The notes beneath the pieces are model-generated. The model was not told the DNA's origin. It worked only from the letters and a program-made list of their open reading frames with translations, and did not search any database. Source: Eutreptiella sp. 'Long Island Sound 2002' (taxonomy: Eukaryota > Euglenozoa > Euglenophyceae > Eutreptiales > Eutreptiaceae). From it: DNA of 64,000 nt. Numbering within the stretch: the stretch's first letter is position 1; each line of letters starts with the position of its first letter. The stretch spans positions 41,494,090-41,558,089 of the forward strand of contig OZ038382.1 in the NCBI GenBank assembly GCA_964036045.1. Direction: 5' to 3'. Positions 28,440 to 42,179 of this stretch are shown here, piece by piece. Position numbers and translations under genes: made by a program.

Positions 28440-31400
28440 CCAAAATGAAGCTTTTTTGCAAAAATATGGAACATGCCCCTTCTAAATTGTCGCCTAATGC
28501 CTTCCCGGAACGCTGAAGGGGGAGCTGCAATAATTTGACAGAAAGTCCCGAATTCAATTTTGAGATATTGTGTCGGCAAGTATCACCGCACTTCATTATG
28601 AAAGCACCTGGCTCTCACACCAAGCCATACCATACCATGCCAAGCCGAGCCAGCCATGCCTTGGCTTGACGAGACGAGGCGAGCGAGCGCGCGCGCGCGG
28701 GGGTGGCGGGGGGTGCAATGGCAGTGTGGGTGTGTGGTGGCAGTGGACCAGAGCGGAAACTTCAACGGGTAGGGCAAAAGGTGCCACTTTACGAAAGCAC
28801 GCGTACAGCCTAGGCAACCACCACGCAGCAACCTGAAAATCCAATAAATGTGGCGTACCAAAATGAAACTTTTTTGCAAAAATATGGAACATGCCCCTTC
28901 TAAATTTTATTCTAATGCCTTCCCAGAACGCTGAAGGGGGAGCTGCAATAACTTGACAGAAAGTCCCGAATTCAATTTTGAGATATTGTGTCGGCAAGTA
29001 TCACCACACTTCATTATGAAAGCACCTGGCTCTCACACCAAGCCATACCATACCATGCCAAGCCAAGCCAGCCATGCCTTGGCTTGACGAGACGAGGCGA
29101 GCGAGCGCGCGCGCGCGGGGGTGGCGGGGGGTGCAATGGCAGTGTGGGTGTGTGGTGGCAGTGGACCAGAGCGAAAACTTCAACGGGTAGGGCGAAAGGT
29201 GCCACTTTACGAAAGCACGCGTACAGCCTAGCCAACCACCACGCGGCAACCTGAAAATGCAATAAATGTGGCGTACCAAAATGAAACTTTTTTGCAAAAA
29301 TATGGAACATGCCCCTTCTAAATTGTCTCCTAATGCCTTCCCGGAACGCTGAAGGGGGAGCTGGAATAATTTGACAGAAAGTCCCGAATTCAATTTTGAG
29401 ATATTGTGTCGGCAAGTATCACCGCACTTCATTATGAAAGCACCTGGCTCTCACACCAAGCCGTACCATACCATGCCAAGCCAAGCCAGCCATGCCTTGG
29501 CTTGACGAGACGAGGCGAGCGAGCGCGCGCGCGCGGGGGTGGCGGGGGGTGCAATGGCAGTGTGGGTGTGTGGTGGCAGTGGACCAGAGCGAAAACTTCA
29601 ACGGTAGGGCGAAAGGTGCCACTTTACGAAAGCACGCGTACAGCCTAGCCAACCACCACGCAGCAACCTGAAAATCCAATAAATGTGGCGTACCAAAATG
29701 AAACTTTTTTGCAAAAATATGGAACATGCCCCTTCTAAATTTTCTTCTAATGCCTTCCCGGAACACTGAAGGGGGAGCTGCAATAACTTCACAGAAAGTC
29801 CCGAATTCAATTTTGAGATATTGTGTCGGCAAGTATCACCACACTTCATTATGAAAGGACCTGGCTCTCACACCAAGCCATACCATACCATGCCAAGCCA
29901 AGGCAGCCATGCCTTGGCTTGACGAGACTAGGGGAGCGAGCGCGCGCGCGCGCGGGGGTGGCGGTGGGTGCAATGGCAGTGTGGGTGTGTGGTGGCAGTG
30001 GACCAGAGCGAAAACTTCAACGGGTAGGGCGAAAGGTGCCACTTTACGAAAGCACGCGTACAGCCTAGCCAACCACCATGCAGCAACCTGAAAATCCAAT
30101 AAATGTGGCGTACCAAAATGAAACTTTTTTGCAAAAATATGGAACATGCCCCTTCTAAATTTTCTTCTAATGCCTTCCCGGAACGCTGAAGGGGGAGCTG
30201 CAATAACTTGACAGAAAGTCCCGAATTCAATTTTGAGATATTGTGTCGGCAAGTATCACCACACTTCATTATGAAAGCACCTGGCTCTCACACCAAGCCA
30301 TACCATACCATGCCAAGCCAAGCCAGCCATGCCTTGGCTTGACGAGACGAGGCGAGCGAGCGCGCGCGCGCGGGGGTGGCGGGGGGTGCAATGGCAGTGT
30401 GGGTGTGTGGTGGCAGTGGACCAGAGCGAAAACTTCAACGGGTAGGGCAAAAGGTGCCACTTTACGAAAGCACGCGTACAGCCTAGCCAACCACCACGCA
30501 GCAACCTGAAAATCCAATAAATGTGGCGTACCAAAATGAAACTTTTTTGCAAAAATATGGAACATGCCCCTTCTAAATTTTATTCTAATGCCTTCCCGGA
30601 ACGCTGAAGGGGGAGCTGCAATAACTTGACAGAAAGTCCCGAATTCAATTTTGAGATATTGTGTCGGCAAGTATCACCACACTTCATTATGAAAGCACCT
30701 GGCTCTCACACCAAGCCATACCATACCATGCCAAGCCAAGCCAGCCATGCCTTGGCTTGACGAGACGAGGCAAGCGAGCGCGCGCGCGGGGGTGGCGGGG
30801 GGTGCAATGGCAGTGTGGGTGTGTGGTGGCAGTGGACCAGAGCGAAAACTTCAACGGGTAGGGCGAAAGGTGCCACTTTACGAAAGCACGCGTACAGCCT
30901 AGCCAACCACCACGCAGCAACCTGAAAATCCAATAAATGTGGCGTACCAAAATGAAACTTTTTTGCAAAAATATGGAACATGCCCCTTCTAAATTGTCTC
31001 CTAATGCCTTCCCGGAACGCTGAAGGGGGAGCTGGAATAATTTGACAGAAAGTCCCGAATTCAATTTTGAGATATTGTGTCGGCAAGTATCACCGCACTT
31101 CATTATGAAAGCACCTGGCTCTCACACCAAGCCGTACCATACCATGCCAAGCCAAGCCAGCCATGCCTTGGCTTGACGAGACGAGGCGAGCGAGCGCGCG
31201 CGCGCGGGGGTGGCGGGGGGTGCAATGGCAGTGTGGGTGTGTGGTGGCAGTGGACCAGAGCGAAAACTTCAACGGTAGGGCGAAAGGTGCCACTTTACGA
31301 AAGCACGCGTACAGCCTAGCCAACCACCACGCAGCAACCTGAAAATCCAATAAATGTGGCGTACCAAAATGAAACTTTTTTGCAAAAATATGGAACATGC

Positions 31401-31900
31401 CCCTTCTAAGTTTTCTTCTAATGCCTTCCCGGAACGCTGAAGGGGGAGCTGCAATAACTTGACAGAAAGTCCCGAATTCAATTTTGAGATATTGTGTCGG
31501 CAAGTATCACCACACTTCATTATGAAAGCACCTGGCTCTCACACCAAGCCATACCATACCATGCCAAGCCAAGCCAGCCATGCCTTGGCTTGACGAGACG
31601 AGGCGAGCGAGCGCGCGCGCGCGGGGGTGGCAGGGGGTGCAATGGCAGTGTGGGTGTGTGGTGGCAGTGGACCAGAGCGAAAACTTCAACGGGTAGGGCG
31701 AAAGGTGCCACTTTACGAAAGCACGCGTACAGCCTAGCCAACCACCACGCAGCAACCTGAAAATCCAATAAATGTGGCGTACCAAAATGAAACTTTTTTG
31801 CAAAAATATGAAACATGCCCCTTCTTGATTTTCTTCTAATGCCTTCCCGGAACGCTGAAGGGGGAGCTGCAATAACTTGACAGAAAGTCCCGAATTCAAT
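28440..31900. repeat. Higher-order repeat: four satellite units duplicated (period 1671-1672 bp)
   Basis: Shared variants include GGGCAAAAG at 28772 and 30444, TTTTATTC near 28906 and 30578, AATTGTCTCC near 29322 and 30993, TGGAATAATTTG near 29363 and 31034, and a one-base deletion giving CAACGGTAGGG near 29600 and 31271. All are spaced by 1671-1672 bp. Confidence 0.85.
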
Positions 31901-34900
31901 TTTGAGATATTGTGTCGGCAAGTATCACCACACTTCATTATGAAAGCACCTGGCTCTCACACCAAGTCATACCATACCATGCCAAGCCAAGCCAGCCATG
32001 CCTTGGCTTGACGAGACGAGGCGAGCGAGCGCGCGCGCGCGGGGGTGGCGGGGGGTGCAATGGCAGTGTGGGTGTGTGGTGGCAGTGGACCAGAGCGAAA
32101 ACTTCAACGGGTAGGGCGAAAGGTGCCACTTTACGAAAGCACGCGTACAGCCTAGCCAACCACCACGCAGCAACCTGAAAATCCAATAAATGTGGCGTAC
32201 CAAAATGAAACTTTTTTGCAAAAATATGAAACATGCCCCTTCTTGATTTTCTTCTAATGCCTTCCCGGAACGCTGAAGGGGGAGCTGCAATGACTTGACA
32301 GAAAGTCCCGAATTCAATTTTGAGATATTGTGTCGGCAAGTATCACCGCACTTCATTATGAAAGCACCTCGCTCTCACACCAAGCCATACCATACCATGC
32401 CAAGCCAAGCCAGCCATGCCTTGGCTTGACGAGACGAGGCGAGCGAGCGCGCGCGCGCGGGGGTGGCGGGGGGTGCAATGGCAGTGTGGGTGTGTGGTGG
32501 CAGTGGACCAGAGCGAAAACTTCAACGGGTAGGGCGAAAGGTGCCACTTTACGAAAGCACGCGTACAGCCTAGCCAACCACCACGCAGCAACCTGAAAAT
32601 CCAATAAATGTGGCGTACCAAAATGAAACTTTTTTGCAAAAATATGGAACATGCCCCTTCTTAATTTTCTTCTAATGCCTTCCCGGAACGCTGAAGGGGG
32701 AGCTGCAATAACTTGACAGAAAGTCCCGAATTCAATTTTGAGATATTGTGTCGGCAAGTATCACCACACTTCATTATGAAAGCACCTGGCTCTCACACCA
32801 AGCCATACCATACCATGCCAAGCCAAGCCAGCCATGGTTTGGCTTGACGAGACGAGGCGAGCGAGCGCGCGCGCGCGCGGGGGTGGCGGGGGGTGCAAAA
32901 GCAGTGTGGGTGTGTGGTGGCAGTGGACCAGAGCGAGAAATTCAACGGGTAGGGCGAAAGGTGCCACTTTACGAAAGCACGCGTACAGCCTAGCCAACCA
33001 CCACGCAGCAACCTGAAAATCCAATAAATGTGGCGTACCAAAATGAAATCTTTTTGCAAAAATATGGAACATGCCCCTTCTAAATTTTCTTCTAATGCCT
33101 TCCCGGAACGCTGAAGGGGGAGCTGCAATAACTTGACAGAAAGTCCCGAATTCAATTTTGAGATATTGTGTCGGCAAGTATCACCTCACTTCATTATGAA
33201 AGCACCTGGCTCTCACACCAAGCCATACGATACCATGCCAAGCCAAGCCAGCCATGCCTTGGCTTGACGAGACGAGGCGAGCGAGCGCGCGCGCGCGGGG
33301 GTGGCGGGGGGTGCAATGCCAGTGTGGGTGTGTGGTGGCAGTAGACCAGTGCGACTTCAACGGGTAGGGCGAAAGGTGCCACTTTACGAAAGCACGCGTA
33401 CAGCCTAGCCAACCACCACGCAGCAACCTGAAGATCCAATAAATGTGGCGTACCAAAATGAAGCATTTTTGCAAAAATATGGAACATGCCCCTTCTAAAT
33501 TGTCGCCTAATGCCTTCCCGGAACGCTGAAGGGGGAGCTGCAATAACTTGACAGAAAGTCCCGAATTCAATTTTGAGATATTGTGTCGGCAAGTATCACC
33601 GCACTTCATTATGAAAGCACCTGGCTCTCACACCAAGCCATACCATACCATGCCAAGCCAAGCCAGCTATGCCTTGGCTTGACGAGACGAGGCGAGCGAG
33701 CGCGCGTGCGCGGGGGTGGCGGGGTGTGCAATGGCAGTGTGGGTGTGTGGTGGCAGTGGACCAGAGCGAAAACTTCAACGGGTAGGGCGAAAGGTGCCAC
33801 TTTATGAAAGCACGCGTACAGCCTAGCCAACCACCACGCAGCAACCTGAAAATCCAATAAATGTGGCGTACCAAAATGAAACTTTTTTGCAAAAATATGG
33901 AACATGCCCCTTCTAAATTGTCGCCTAATGCCTTCCCGGAACGCTGAAGGGGGAGCTGCAATAACTTGACAGAAAGTCCCGATTTCAATTTTGAGATATT
34001 GTGTCGGCAAGTATCACCGCACTTCATTATGAAAGCACCTGGCTCTCACACCAAGCCATACCATACCATGCCAAGCCAAGCCAGCCATGCCTTGGCTTGA
34101 CGAGACGAGGCGAGCGAGCGCGCGCGCGCGGGGGTGGCGGGGGGTGCAATGGCAGTGTGGGTGTGTGGTGGCAGTGGACCAGAGCGAAAAGTTCAACGGG
34201 TAGGGCGAAAGGTGCCACTTGACGAAAGCACGCGTACAGCCTAGCCAACCACCACGCAGCAACCTGAAAATCCAATAAATGTGGCGTACCAAAATGAGAC
34301 TTTTTTGCAAAAATATGGAACATGCCCCTTCTAAATTTTCTTCTAATGCCTTCCCGGAACGCTGAAGGGGGAGCTGCAATAACTTGACAGAAAGTCCCGA
34401 ATTCAATTTTGAGATATTGTGTCGGCAAGTATCACCACACTTCATTATGAAAGCACCTGGCTCTCACACCAAGCCATACCATACCATGCCAAGCCAAGCC
34501 AGCCATGCCTTGGCTTGACGAGACGAGGCGAGCGAGCGCGCGCGCGCGGGGGTGGCGGGGGGTGCAATGGCAGTGTGGGTGTGTGGTGGCAGTGGACCAG
34601 AGCGAGAACTTCAACGGGTAGGGCGAAAGGTGCCACTCTACGAAAGCACGCGTACAGCCTAGCCAACCACCACGCAGCAACCTGAAAATCCAATAAATGT
34701 GGCGTACCAAAATGAAACTTTTTTGCAAAAATATGGAACATGCCCCTTCTAAATTTTCTTCTAATGCCTTCCCGGAACGCTGAAGGGGGAGCTGCAATAA
34801 CTTGACGGAAAGTCCCGAATTCAATTTTGAGATATTGTGTCGGCAAGTATCACCACACTTCATTATGAAAGCACCTGGCTCTCACACCAAGCCATACCAT

Positions 34901-37260
34901 ACCATGCCAAGCCAAGCCAGCCATGCCTTGGCTTGACGAGACGAGGCGAGCGAGCGCGCGCGTGCGGGGGTGGCGGGGGGTGCAATGGCAGTGAGGGTGT
35001 GTGGTGGCAGTGGACCAGAGCGAAAACTTCAACGGGTAGGGCGAAAGGTGCCACTTTACGAAAGCACGCGTACAGCCTAGCCAACCACCACACAGCAACC
35101 TGAAAATCCAATAAATGTGGCGTACCAAAATGAAACTTTTTTGCAAAAATATGGAACATGCCCCTTCTAAATTTTCTTCTAATGCCTTCCCGGAACGCTG
35201 AAGGGGGAGCTGCAATAACTTGACAGAAAGTCCCGAATTCAATTTTGAGATATTGTGTCGGCAAGTATCACCACACTTCATTATGAAAGCACCTGGCTCT
35301 CACACCAAGCCATACCATACCATGCCAAGCCAAGCCAGCCATGCCTTGGCTTGACGAGACGAGGCGAGCGAGCGAGCGCGCGCGCGCGGGGGTGGCGGGG
35401 GGTGCAATGGCAGTGTGGGTGTGTGGTGGCAGTGGACCAGAGCGAAAACTTCAACGGGTAGGGCGAAAGGTGCCACTTTACGAAAGCACGCGTACAGCCT
35501 AACCAACCACCACGCAGCAACCTGAAAATCCAATAAATGTGGCGTACCAAAATGAAACTTTTTTGCAAAAATATGGAACATGCCCCTTCTAAATTGTCGC
35601 TTAATGCCTTCCCGGAACGCTGAAGAGGGAGATGCAATAACTTGACAGAAAGTCCCGAATTCAATTTTGAGATATTGTGTCGGCAAGTATCACCGCACTT
35701 CATTATGAAAGCACCTGGCTCTCACACCAAGCCATACCATACCATGCCAAGCCAAGCCAGCCATGCCTTGGCTTGACGAGACGAGGCGAGCGAGCGCGCG
35801 CGCGTGGGGGTGGCGGGGTGTGCAATGGCAGTGTGGGTGTGTGGTGGCAGTGGACCAGAGCGAAAACTTCAACGGGTAGGGCGAAAGGTGCCACTTTACG
35901 AAAGCACGCGTACAGCCTAGCCAACCACCACGCAGCAACCTGAAAATCCAATAAATGTGGCGTACCAAAATGAGACTTTTTTGCAAAAATATGGAACATG
36001 CCCCTTCTAAATTTCCTTCTAATGCCTTCCCGGAACGCTGAAGGGGGAGCTGCAATAACTTGACAGAAAGTCCCGAATTCAATTTTGAGATATTGTGTCG
36101 GCAAGTATCACCGCACTTCATTATGAAAGCACCTGGCTCTCACACCAAGCCATACCATACCATGCCAAGCCAAGCCAGCCATGCCTTGGCTTGACGAGAC
36201 GAGGCGAGCGAGCGCGCGCGCGCGGGGGTGGCGGGGGGTGCAATGGCAGTGTGGGTGTGTGGTGGCAGTGGACCAGAGCGAAAACTTCAACGGGTAGGGC
36301 GAAAGGTGCCACTTTACGAAAGCACGCGTACAGCCTAGCCAACCACCACGCAGCAACCTGAAAATCCAATAAATGTGGCGTACCAAAATGAAACTTTTTT
36401 GCAAAAATATGGAACATGCCCCTTCTAAATTTTCTTCTAATGCCTTCCCGGAACGCTGAAGGGGGAGCTGCAATAACTTGACAGAAAGTCCCGAATTCAA
36501 TTTTGAGATATTGTGTCGGCAAGTATCACCACACTTCATTATGAAAGCACCTGGCTCTCACACCAAGCCATACCATACCATGCCAAGCCAAGCCAGCCAT
36601 GCCTTGGCTTGACGAGACGAGGCGAGCGAGCGCGCGCGCGCGGGGGTGGCGGGGGGTGCAATGGCAGTGTGGGTGTGTGGTGGCAGTGGACCAGAGCGAA
36701 AACTTCAACGGGTAGGGCGAAAGGTGCCACTTTACGAAAGCACGCGTACAGCCTAGCCAACCACCACGCAGCACCCTGAAAATCCAATAAATGTGGCGTA
36801 CCAAAATGAAAGTTTTTTGCAAAAATATGGAACATGCCCCTTCTAAATTGTCGCCTAATGCCTTCCCGGAACGCTGAAGGGGGAGCTGCAATAACTTGAC
36901 AGAAAGTCCCGAATTCAATTTTGAGATATTGTGTCGGCAAGTATCACCGCACTTCATTATGAAAGCACCTGGCTCTCACACCAAGCCATACCATACCATG
37001 CCAAGCCAAGCCAGCCATGCCTTGGCTTGACGAGACGAGGCGAGCGAGCGCGCGCGGGCGGGGGTGGCGGGGGGTGCAATGGCAGTGTGGGTGTGTGGTG
37101 GCAGTGGACCAGAGCGAAAACTTCAACGGGTAGGGCGAAAGGTGCCACTTTACGAAAGCACGCGTACAGCCTAGCCAACCACCACGCAGCAACCTGAAAA
37201 TCCAATAAATGTGGCGTACCAAAATGAAACTTTTTTGCAAAAATATGGAACATGCCCCTT

Positions 37261-38940
37261 CTAAATTGTCGCCTAATGCCTTTCCGGAACGCTGAAGGGG
37301 GAGCTGCAATAATTTGACAGAAAGTCCCGAATTCAATTTTGAGATATTGTGTCGGCAAGTATCACCGCACTTCATTATGAAAGCACCTGGCTCTCACACC
37401 AAGCCATACCATACCATGCCAAGCCAAGCCAGCCATGCCTTGGCTTGACGAGACGAGGCGAGCGAGCGAGCGCGCGCGCGCGGGGGTGGCGGGGGGTGCA
37501 ATGGCAGTGTGGGTGTGTGGTGGCAGTGGACCAGAGCGAAAACTTCAACGGGTAGGGCGAAAGGTGCCACTTTACGAAAGCACGCGTACAGCCTAGCCAA
37601 CCACCACGCAGCAACCTGAAAATCCAACAAATGGGGCGTACCAAAATGAAACTTTTTTGCAAAAATATGGAACATGCCCCTTCTAAATTGTCGCCTAATG
37701 CCTCCCCGGAACGCTGAAGGGGGAGCTGCAATAACTTGACAGAAAGTCCCGAATTCAATTTTGAGATATTGTGTCGGCAAGTATCACCGCACTTCATTAT
37801 GAAAGCACCTGGCTCTCACACCAAGCCATACCATACCATGCCAAGCCAAGCCAGCCATGCCTTGGCTTGACGAGACGAGGCGAGCGAGCGCGCGCGCGTC
37901 GGGGTGGCGGGGGGTGCAATGGCAGTGTGGGTGTGTGGTGGCAGTGGACCAGAGCAAAAACTTCAACGGGTAGGGCGAAAGGTGCCACTTTACGAAAGCA
38001 CGCGTACAGCCTAGCCAACCACCACGCAGCAACCTGAAAATCCAATAAATGTGGCGTACCAAAATGAAACTTTTTTGCAAAAATATGGAACATGCCCCTT
38101 CTAAATTGTCGCCTAATGCCTTTCCGGAACGCTGAAGGGGGAGCTGCAATAATTTGACAGAAAGTCCCGAATTCAATTTTGAGATATTGTGTCGGCAAGT
38201 ATCACCGCACTTCATTATGAAAGCACCTGGCTCTCACACCAAGCCATACCATACCATGCCAAGCCAAGCCAGCCATGCCTTGGCTTGACGAGACGAGGCG
38301 AGCGAGCGAGCGCGCGCGCGCGGGGGTGGCGGGGGGTGCAATGGCAGTGTGGGTGTGTGGTGGCAGTGGACCAGAGCGAAAACTTCAACGGGTAGGGCGA
38401 AAGGTGCCACTTTACGAAAGCACGCGTACAGCCTAGCCAACCACCACGCAGCAACCTGAAAATCCAATAAATGTGGCGTACCAAAATGAAATTTTTTTGC
38501 AAAAATATGGAACATGCCCCTTCTAATTTTTCTTCTAATGCCTTCCCGGAACGCTGAAGGGGGAGCTGCAATAACTTGACAGAAAGTCCCGAATTCAATT
38601 TTGAGATATTTTGTCGGCAAGTATCACCACACTTCATTATGAAAGCACCTGGCTCTCACACCAAGCCATACCATACCATGCCAAGCCAAGCCAGCCATGC
38701 CTTGGCTTGACGAGACGAGGCGAGGCGAGCGCGAGCGCGCGGGGGTGGCGGGGGGTGCAATGGCAGTGTGGGTGTGTGGTGGCAGTGGACCAGAGCGAAA
38801 ACTTCAACGGGTAGGGCGAAAGGTGCCACTTTACGAAAGCACGCGTACAGCCTAGCCAACCACCACACAGCAACCTGAATATCCAATAAATGTGGCGTAC
38901 CAAAATGAAACTTTTTTGCAAAAATATGGAACATGCCCCT
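37261..38940. repeat. Higher-order repeat: satellite dimer duplication (period 840 bp)
   Basis: AATTGTCGCC followed by TTTCCGGAAC occurs at 37264 and 38104, and a 4-bp expansion of the GAGC tract occurs near 37461 and 38301, both 840 bp apart. The expansion explains why the period exceeds 836 bp. The GTCGCC family of units is confined to about 28.4-38.1 kb. Confidence 0.8.
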
Positions 38941-39558
38941 TCTAAATTTTCTTCTAATGCCTTCCCGGAACGCTGAAGGGGGAGCTGCAATAACTTGACA
39001 GAAAGTCCCGAATTCAATTTTGAGATATTGTGTCGGCAAGTATCACCACACTTCATTATGAAAGCACCTGGCTCTCACACCAAGCCATACCATACCATGC
39101 CAAGCCAAGCCAGCCATGCCTTGGCTTGACGAGACGAGGCGAGCGAGCGCGCGCGCGCGGGGGTGGCGGGGGGTGCAATGGCAGTGTGGGTGTGTGGTGG
39201 CAGTGGACCAGAGCGAAAACTTCAACGGGTAGGGCGAAAGGTGCCACTTTACGAAAGCACGCGTACAGCCTAGCCAACCACCACGCAGCAACCTGAAAAT
39301 CCAATAAATATGGCGTACCAAAATGAAACTTTTTTGCAAAAATATGGAACATACCCCTTCTAAATTTTCTTCTAATGCCTTCCGGGAACGCTGAAGGGGG
39401 AGCTGCAATAACTTGACAGAAAGTCCCGAATTCAATTTTGAGATATTGTGTCGGCAAGTATCACCACACTTCATTATGAAAGCACCTGGCCCTCACACCA
39501 AGCCATACCATACCATGCCAAGCCAAGCCAGCCATGCCTTGGCTTGACGAGACGAGGC

Positions 39559-39890
39559 ATTAAACAAACACGCCTGCTCTTGGGCGTCGCAAAATACAAA
39601 GAGTCCGCAAACAAACGGTTAAGTAGCATGTGCCGCCATGCAAGCATTAAGACACGCTTACTCTTGGGCGTCGCAAAAAACAAAGAGTCCAAGGCATAAA
39701 GAATAAGTAGCATGCCATGAATGCATTAAGCAAACACGCCTACTCTTGGGCGTCGCAAAATGCAAAGAGTCCACAAACCAACGCGTAAAAAGCATACACC
39801 GCCATGCATGCATTAAGACACGCTTACTCTTGGGCGTCGCCAAAATCAACGAGTCCAGGACGGGAAGAATAAGTAAGACGCCATAGGAAG
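39559..39890. repeat. Four copies of an ~83-bp repeat at the satellite/insert junction
   Basis: CTCTTGGGCGTCGC occurs at 39577, 39661, 39743 and 39827 (spacing 84, 82, 84), each preceded by a GCATTAA-type motif and the first three followed by CAAAGAGTCC. Copies 1 and 3 resemble each other more than copies 2 and 4, so the block is a duplicated dimer. ACTCTTG and CAAAGAGT in each copy can pair with one bulge (39742-39748 with 39763-39770). The block is AT-richer than the insert and unrelated to the satellite. It may be the edge of another repeat family; no coding is seen. Confidence 0.8.
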
Positions 39891-39967
39891 CAATGTGTAA
39901 AGAAAAATGCTGCAACGGTATGGCACACGCGAGCACGCACCCACACCCACGCCGCACACACCACGCA

Positions 39968-42178
39968 ACACACCGGGCACGCGCACCGGTGAACAGGGGC
40001 CGGGATGCCCAGGACACCGCACACGCACCACCGCACACCGGACACCACACACACACCGCAACACACCGCGACACCGGAGAACACGAACCAAGTGTCCCAG
40101 GACACCACACGCACAACACAACACGCACCACGCAGGCGCAAAAGGGCCAAACGGCACACGCAACACCACGCACGGGGCGTGCACACCGGTGAACACGAGC
40201 CGGGAAGCCCAGGACGCCGTATACACAACACCACACACAGAGCGTGCACACCGGTGAACGGGAGCCGGGAGGCCCAGGACGCCGTACACGCACCACCACA
40301 CACGAAGCGTGCACACCGGTGAACAGGAGCCGGGAGGCCCAGGACACCGCACACGCACACAGAGCGTGCACACCGGTGAACAGGAGCCGGAAGGCCCAGG
40401 ACACCGTACACGCAGAGCGTGCGCACCGGTGAACAGGAGCCGGGAGGCCCAGGACGCCGTACACGCAACACCACGCCGCCGTCCGGAGGGACGCGTGAGC
40501 ACCCGGCGCCACCTGCCGGACGGGCTACCGGACCACCGGGCCCGCGCCACCCGGAGGGGTGAGTGCCCAGTAAACGCAACACCACACGCAGGGCGTGCGC
40601 ACCGGTGAACAGGAGCCGGGAGGCCCAGGACACCGTACACGCACAGCGTGCACACTGGTGAACAGGAGCCAGGAGGCCCAGGACGCCGTACACGCAACAC
40701 CACGCCGCCGTCCGGAGGGACGCGTGAGCACCAGGCGCCACCTGCCGGACGGGCTACCGGACCACCGGGCCCGCGCCACCCGGAGGGGTGAGTGCCCAAT
40801 AAACGCAAACCACACGCCCGATGGTACCACACCCAACACCACCCGCAAGGACACACCGACACCACCACCAAGCACGCCCACCCGCCACCACACACCCACA
40901 CAGAGCGAACACACCGGTGAACAGGAGCCGGGAGGCCCAGGACACCGTACGCACCACACCACACGCAGGGCGTGCGCACCGGTGAACAGGAGCCAGGGAG
41001 CCCAGGGCACCGTACACGCAACACCACACACAGGGCGTGCACACCGGTGAACAGGAGCCGTGAGGCCCAGGACGCCGTACACGCGACACCACACACAGAG
41101 CGTGCACACCGGTAAACAGGAGCCAGGAGGCCCAGGACGCCGTACACGCAACACCACACGCAGAGCGTGCGCACCGGCGAACAGGAGCCGGGAGGCCCAG
41201 GACGCCGTACACGCAACACCACACACAGAGCGTGCACACCGGTGAACAGGAGCCGGGAGGCCCAGGACGCCGTACACGCAACGCCACACGCAGAGCGTGC
41301 GCACCGGTGAACAGGAGCCGGGAGGCCCAGTACGCCGTACACGCGACACCACACGCAGGGCGTGCACACCGGTGAACAGGGGCCGGGAGGCCCAGGACGC
41401 CGTACACGCAACACCACACGCAGAGCGTGCACGCCGGTGAACAGGAGCCGGGAGGCCCAGGACGCCGTACACGCAACGCCACACGCAGAGCGTGCACACC
41501 GGTGAACAGGGGCCGGGAGGCCCAGGACGCCGTACACGCGACACCACACACAGGGCGTGCACACCGGTGAACAGGAGCCGGGAGGCCCAGGACGCCGTAC
41601 ACGCGACACCACACGCAAGGCGTGCACACCGGTGAGCAGGAGCCGGGAGGCCCAGGACACCGTACACACGACACCACACGCAGGGCGTGCACACCGGTGA
41701 ACAGGAGCCGGGAGGCCCAGGACGCCGTACACGCAACGCCACACGCAGAGCGTGCGCACCGGTGAACAGGAGCCGGGAGGCCCAGGACGCCGTACACGCG
41801 ACGCCACACGCAGGGCGTGCACACCGGTGAACAGGAGCCGCGAGGCCCAGGACGCCGTACACGCAACACCACACGCAGAGCGTGCACGCCGGTGAACAAG
41901 AGCCGGGAGGCCCAGGACGCCGTACACGCAACGCCACACGCAGAGCGTGCGCACCGGTGAACAGGGGCCGGGAGGCCCAGGACGCCGTACACGCGACACC
42001 ACACGCAGGGCGTGCACACCGGTGAACAGGAGCCGGGAGGCCCAGGGCGCCATACACGCGACACCACACGCAAGGCGTGCACACCGGTGAACAGGAGCCG
42101 GGAGGCCCAGGACACCGTACACACGACACCACACACGGAGCGTGCACACCGGTGAACAGGAGCCAAGCGGCGCGGCAC
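39968..42178 (+). repeat. 65-bp tandem repeat array (about 29 copies)
   Basis: The unit contains the palindrome CACCGGTG followed by AACAGGAGCC and GGAGGCCCAGGAC. From 40976 to 42146 the CCGGTG core recurs at a strict 65-bp step (19 copies). Toward the left edge copies are degenerate and spaced 55-65 bp. Two inserts interrupt it at 40479-40595 and 40709-40910. The minus-strand open frames of up to 790 residues across the array are by-products of a T-poor repeat. It may act as repeated 5' promoter monomers, as in mouse L1 (inference). Confidence 0.9.
40479..40910 (+). repeat. Leader-like modules interspersed in the 65-bp array
   Basis: The stretches starting near 40479 and 40709 share CGCCGTCCGGAGGGACGCG followed by a CGCCACCTGCCGGACGG segment and a GTGAGTGCCC end. 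The same start recurs near 43000, after the 64-bp repeats. In addition 40808-40910 (ACGCCCGATGGTACCAC and what follows) matches 43065-43150 almost base for base. These shared modules link the array to the element's leader. Confidence 0.8.
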
Positions 42179-42179
42179 A

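Larger units (their letters stand above)
1..39558. repeat. 418-bp tandem satellite array, left block (about 94.6 copies)
   Basis: The same 418-bp unit recurs head to tail from the first base to 39558 with scattered substitutions and few indels; nearly all neighbouring units are 417-422 bp apart. Each unit has an AT-rich part (a TTTTTGCAAAAA palindrome, an AATAAA, usually one EcoRI site) and a GC-rich part with a 9-bp inverted repeat and an alternating CG tract. Open frames of 88 aa (+) and 133-143 aa (-) recur only because the units are nearly identical; I see no sign of coding. A homogeneous array of this length suits a centromeric or subtelomeric satellite, which is inference. The last units before 39558 carry private changes, as expected near an array edge. 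Confidence 0.98.

Noticed and set aside
157-39474. Recurring 88-aa (+) and 133/143-aa (-) open frames in every satellite unit
   Set aside because: They overlap in several frames on both strands, persist because units are nearly identical, and shift or break with any indel. 418 is not a multiple of 3. No evidence of protein coding.
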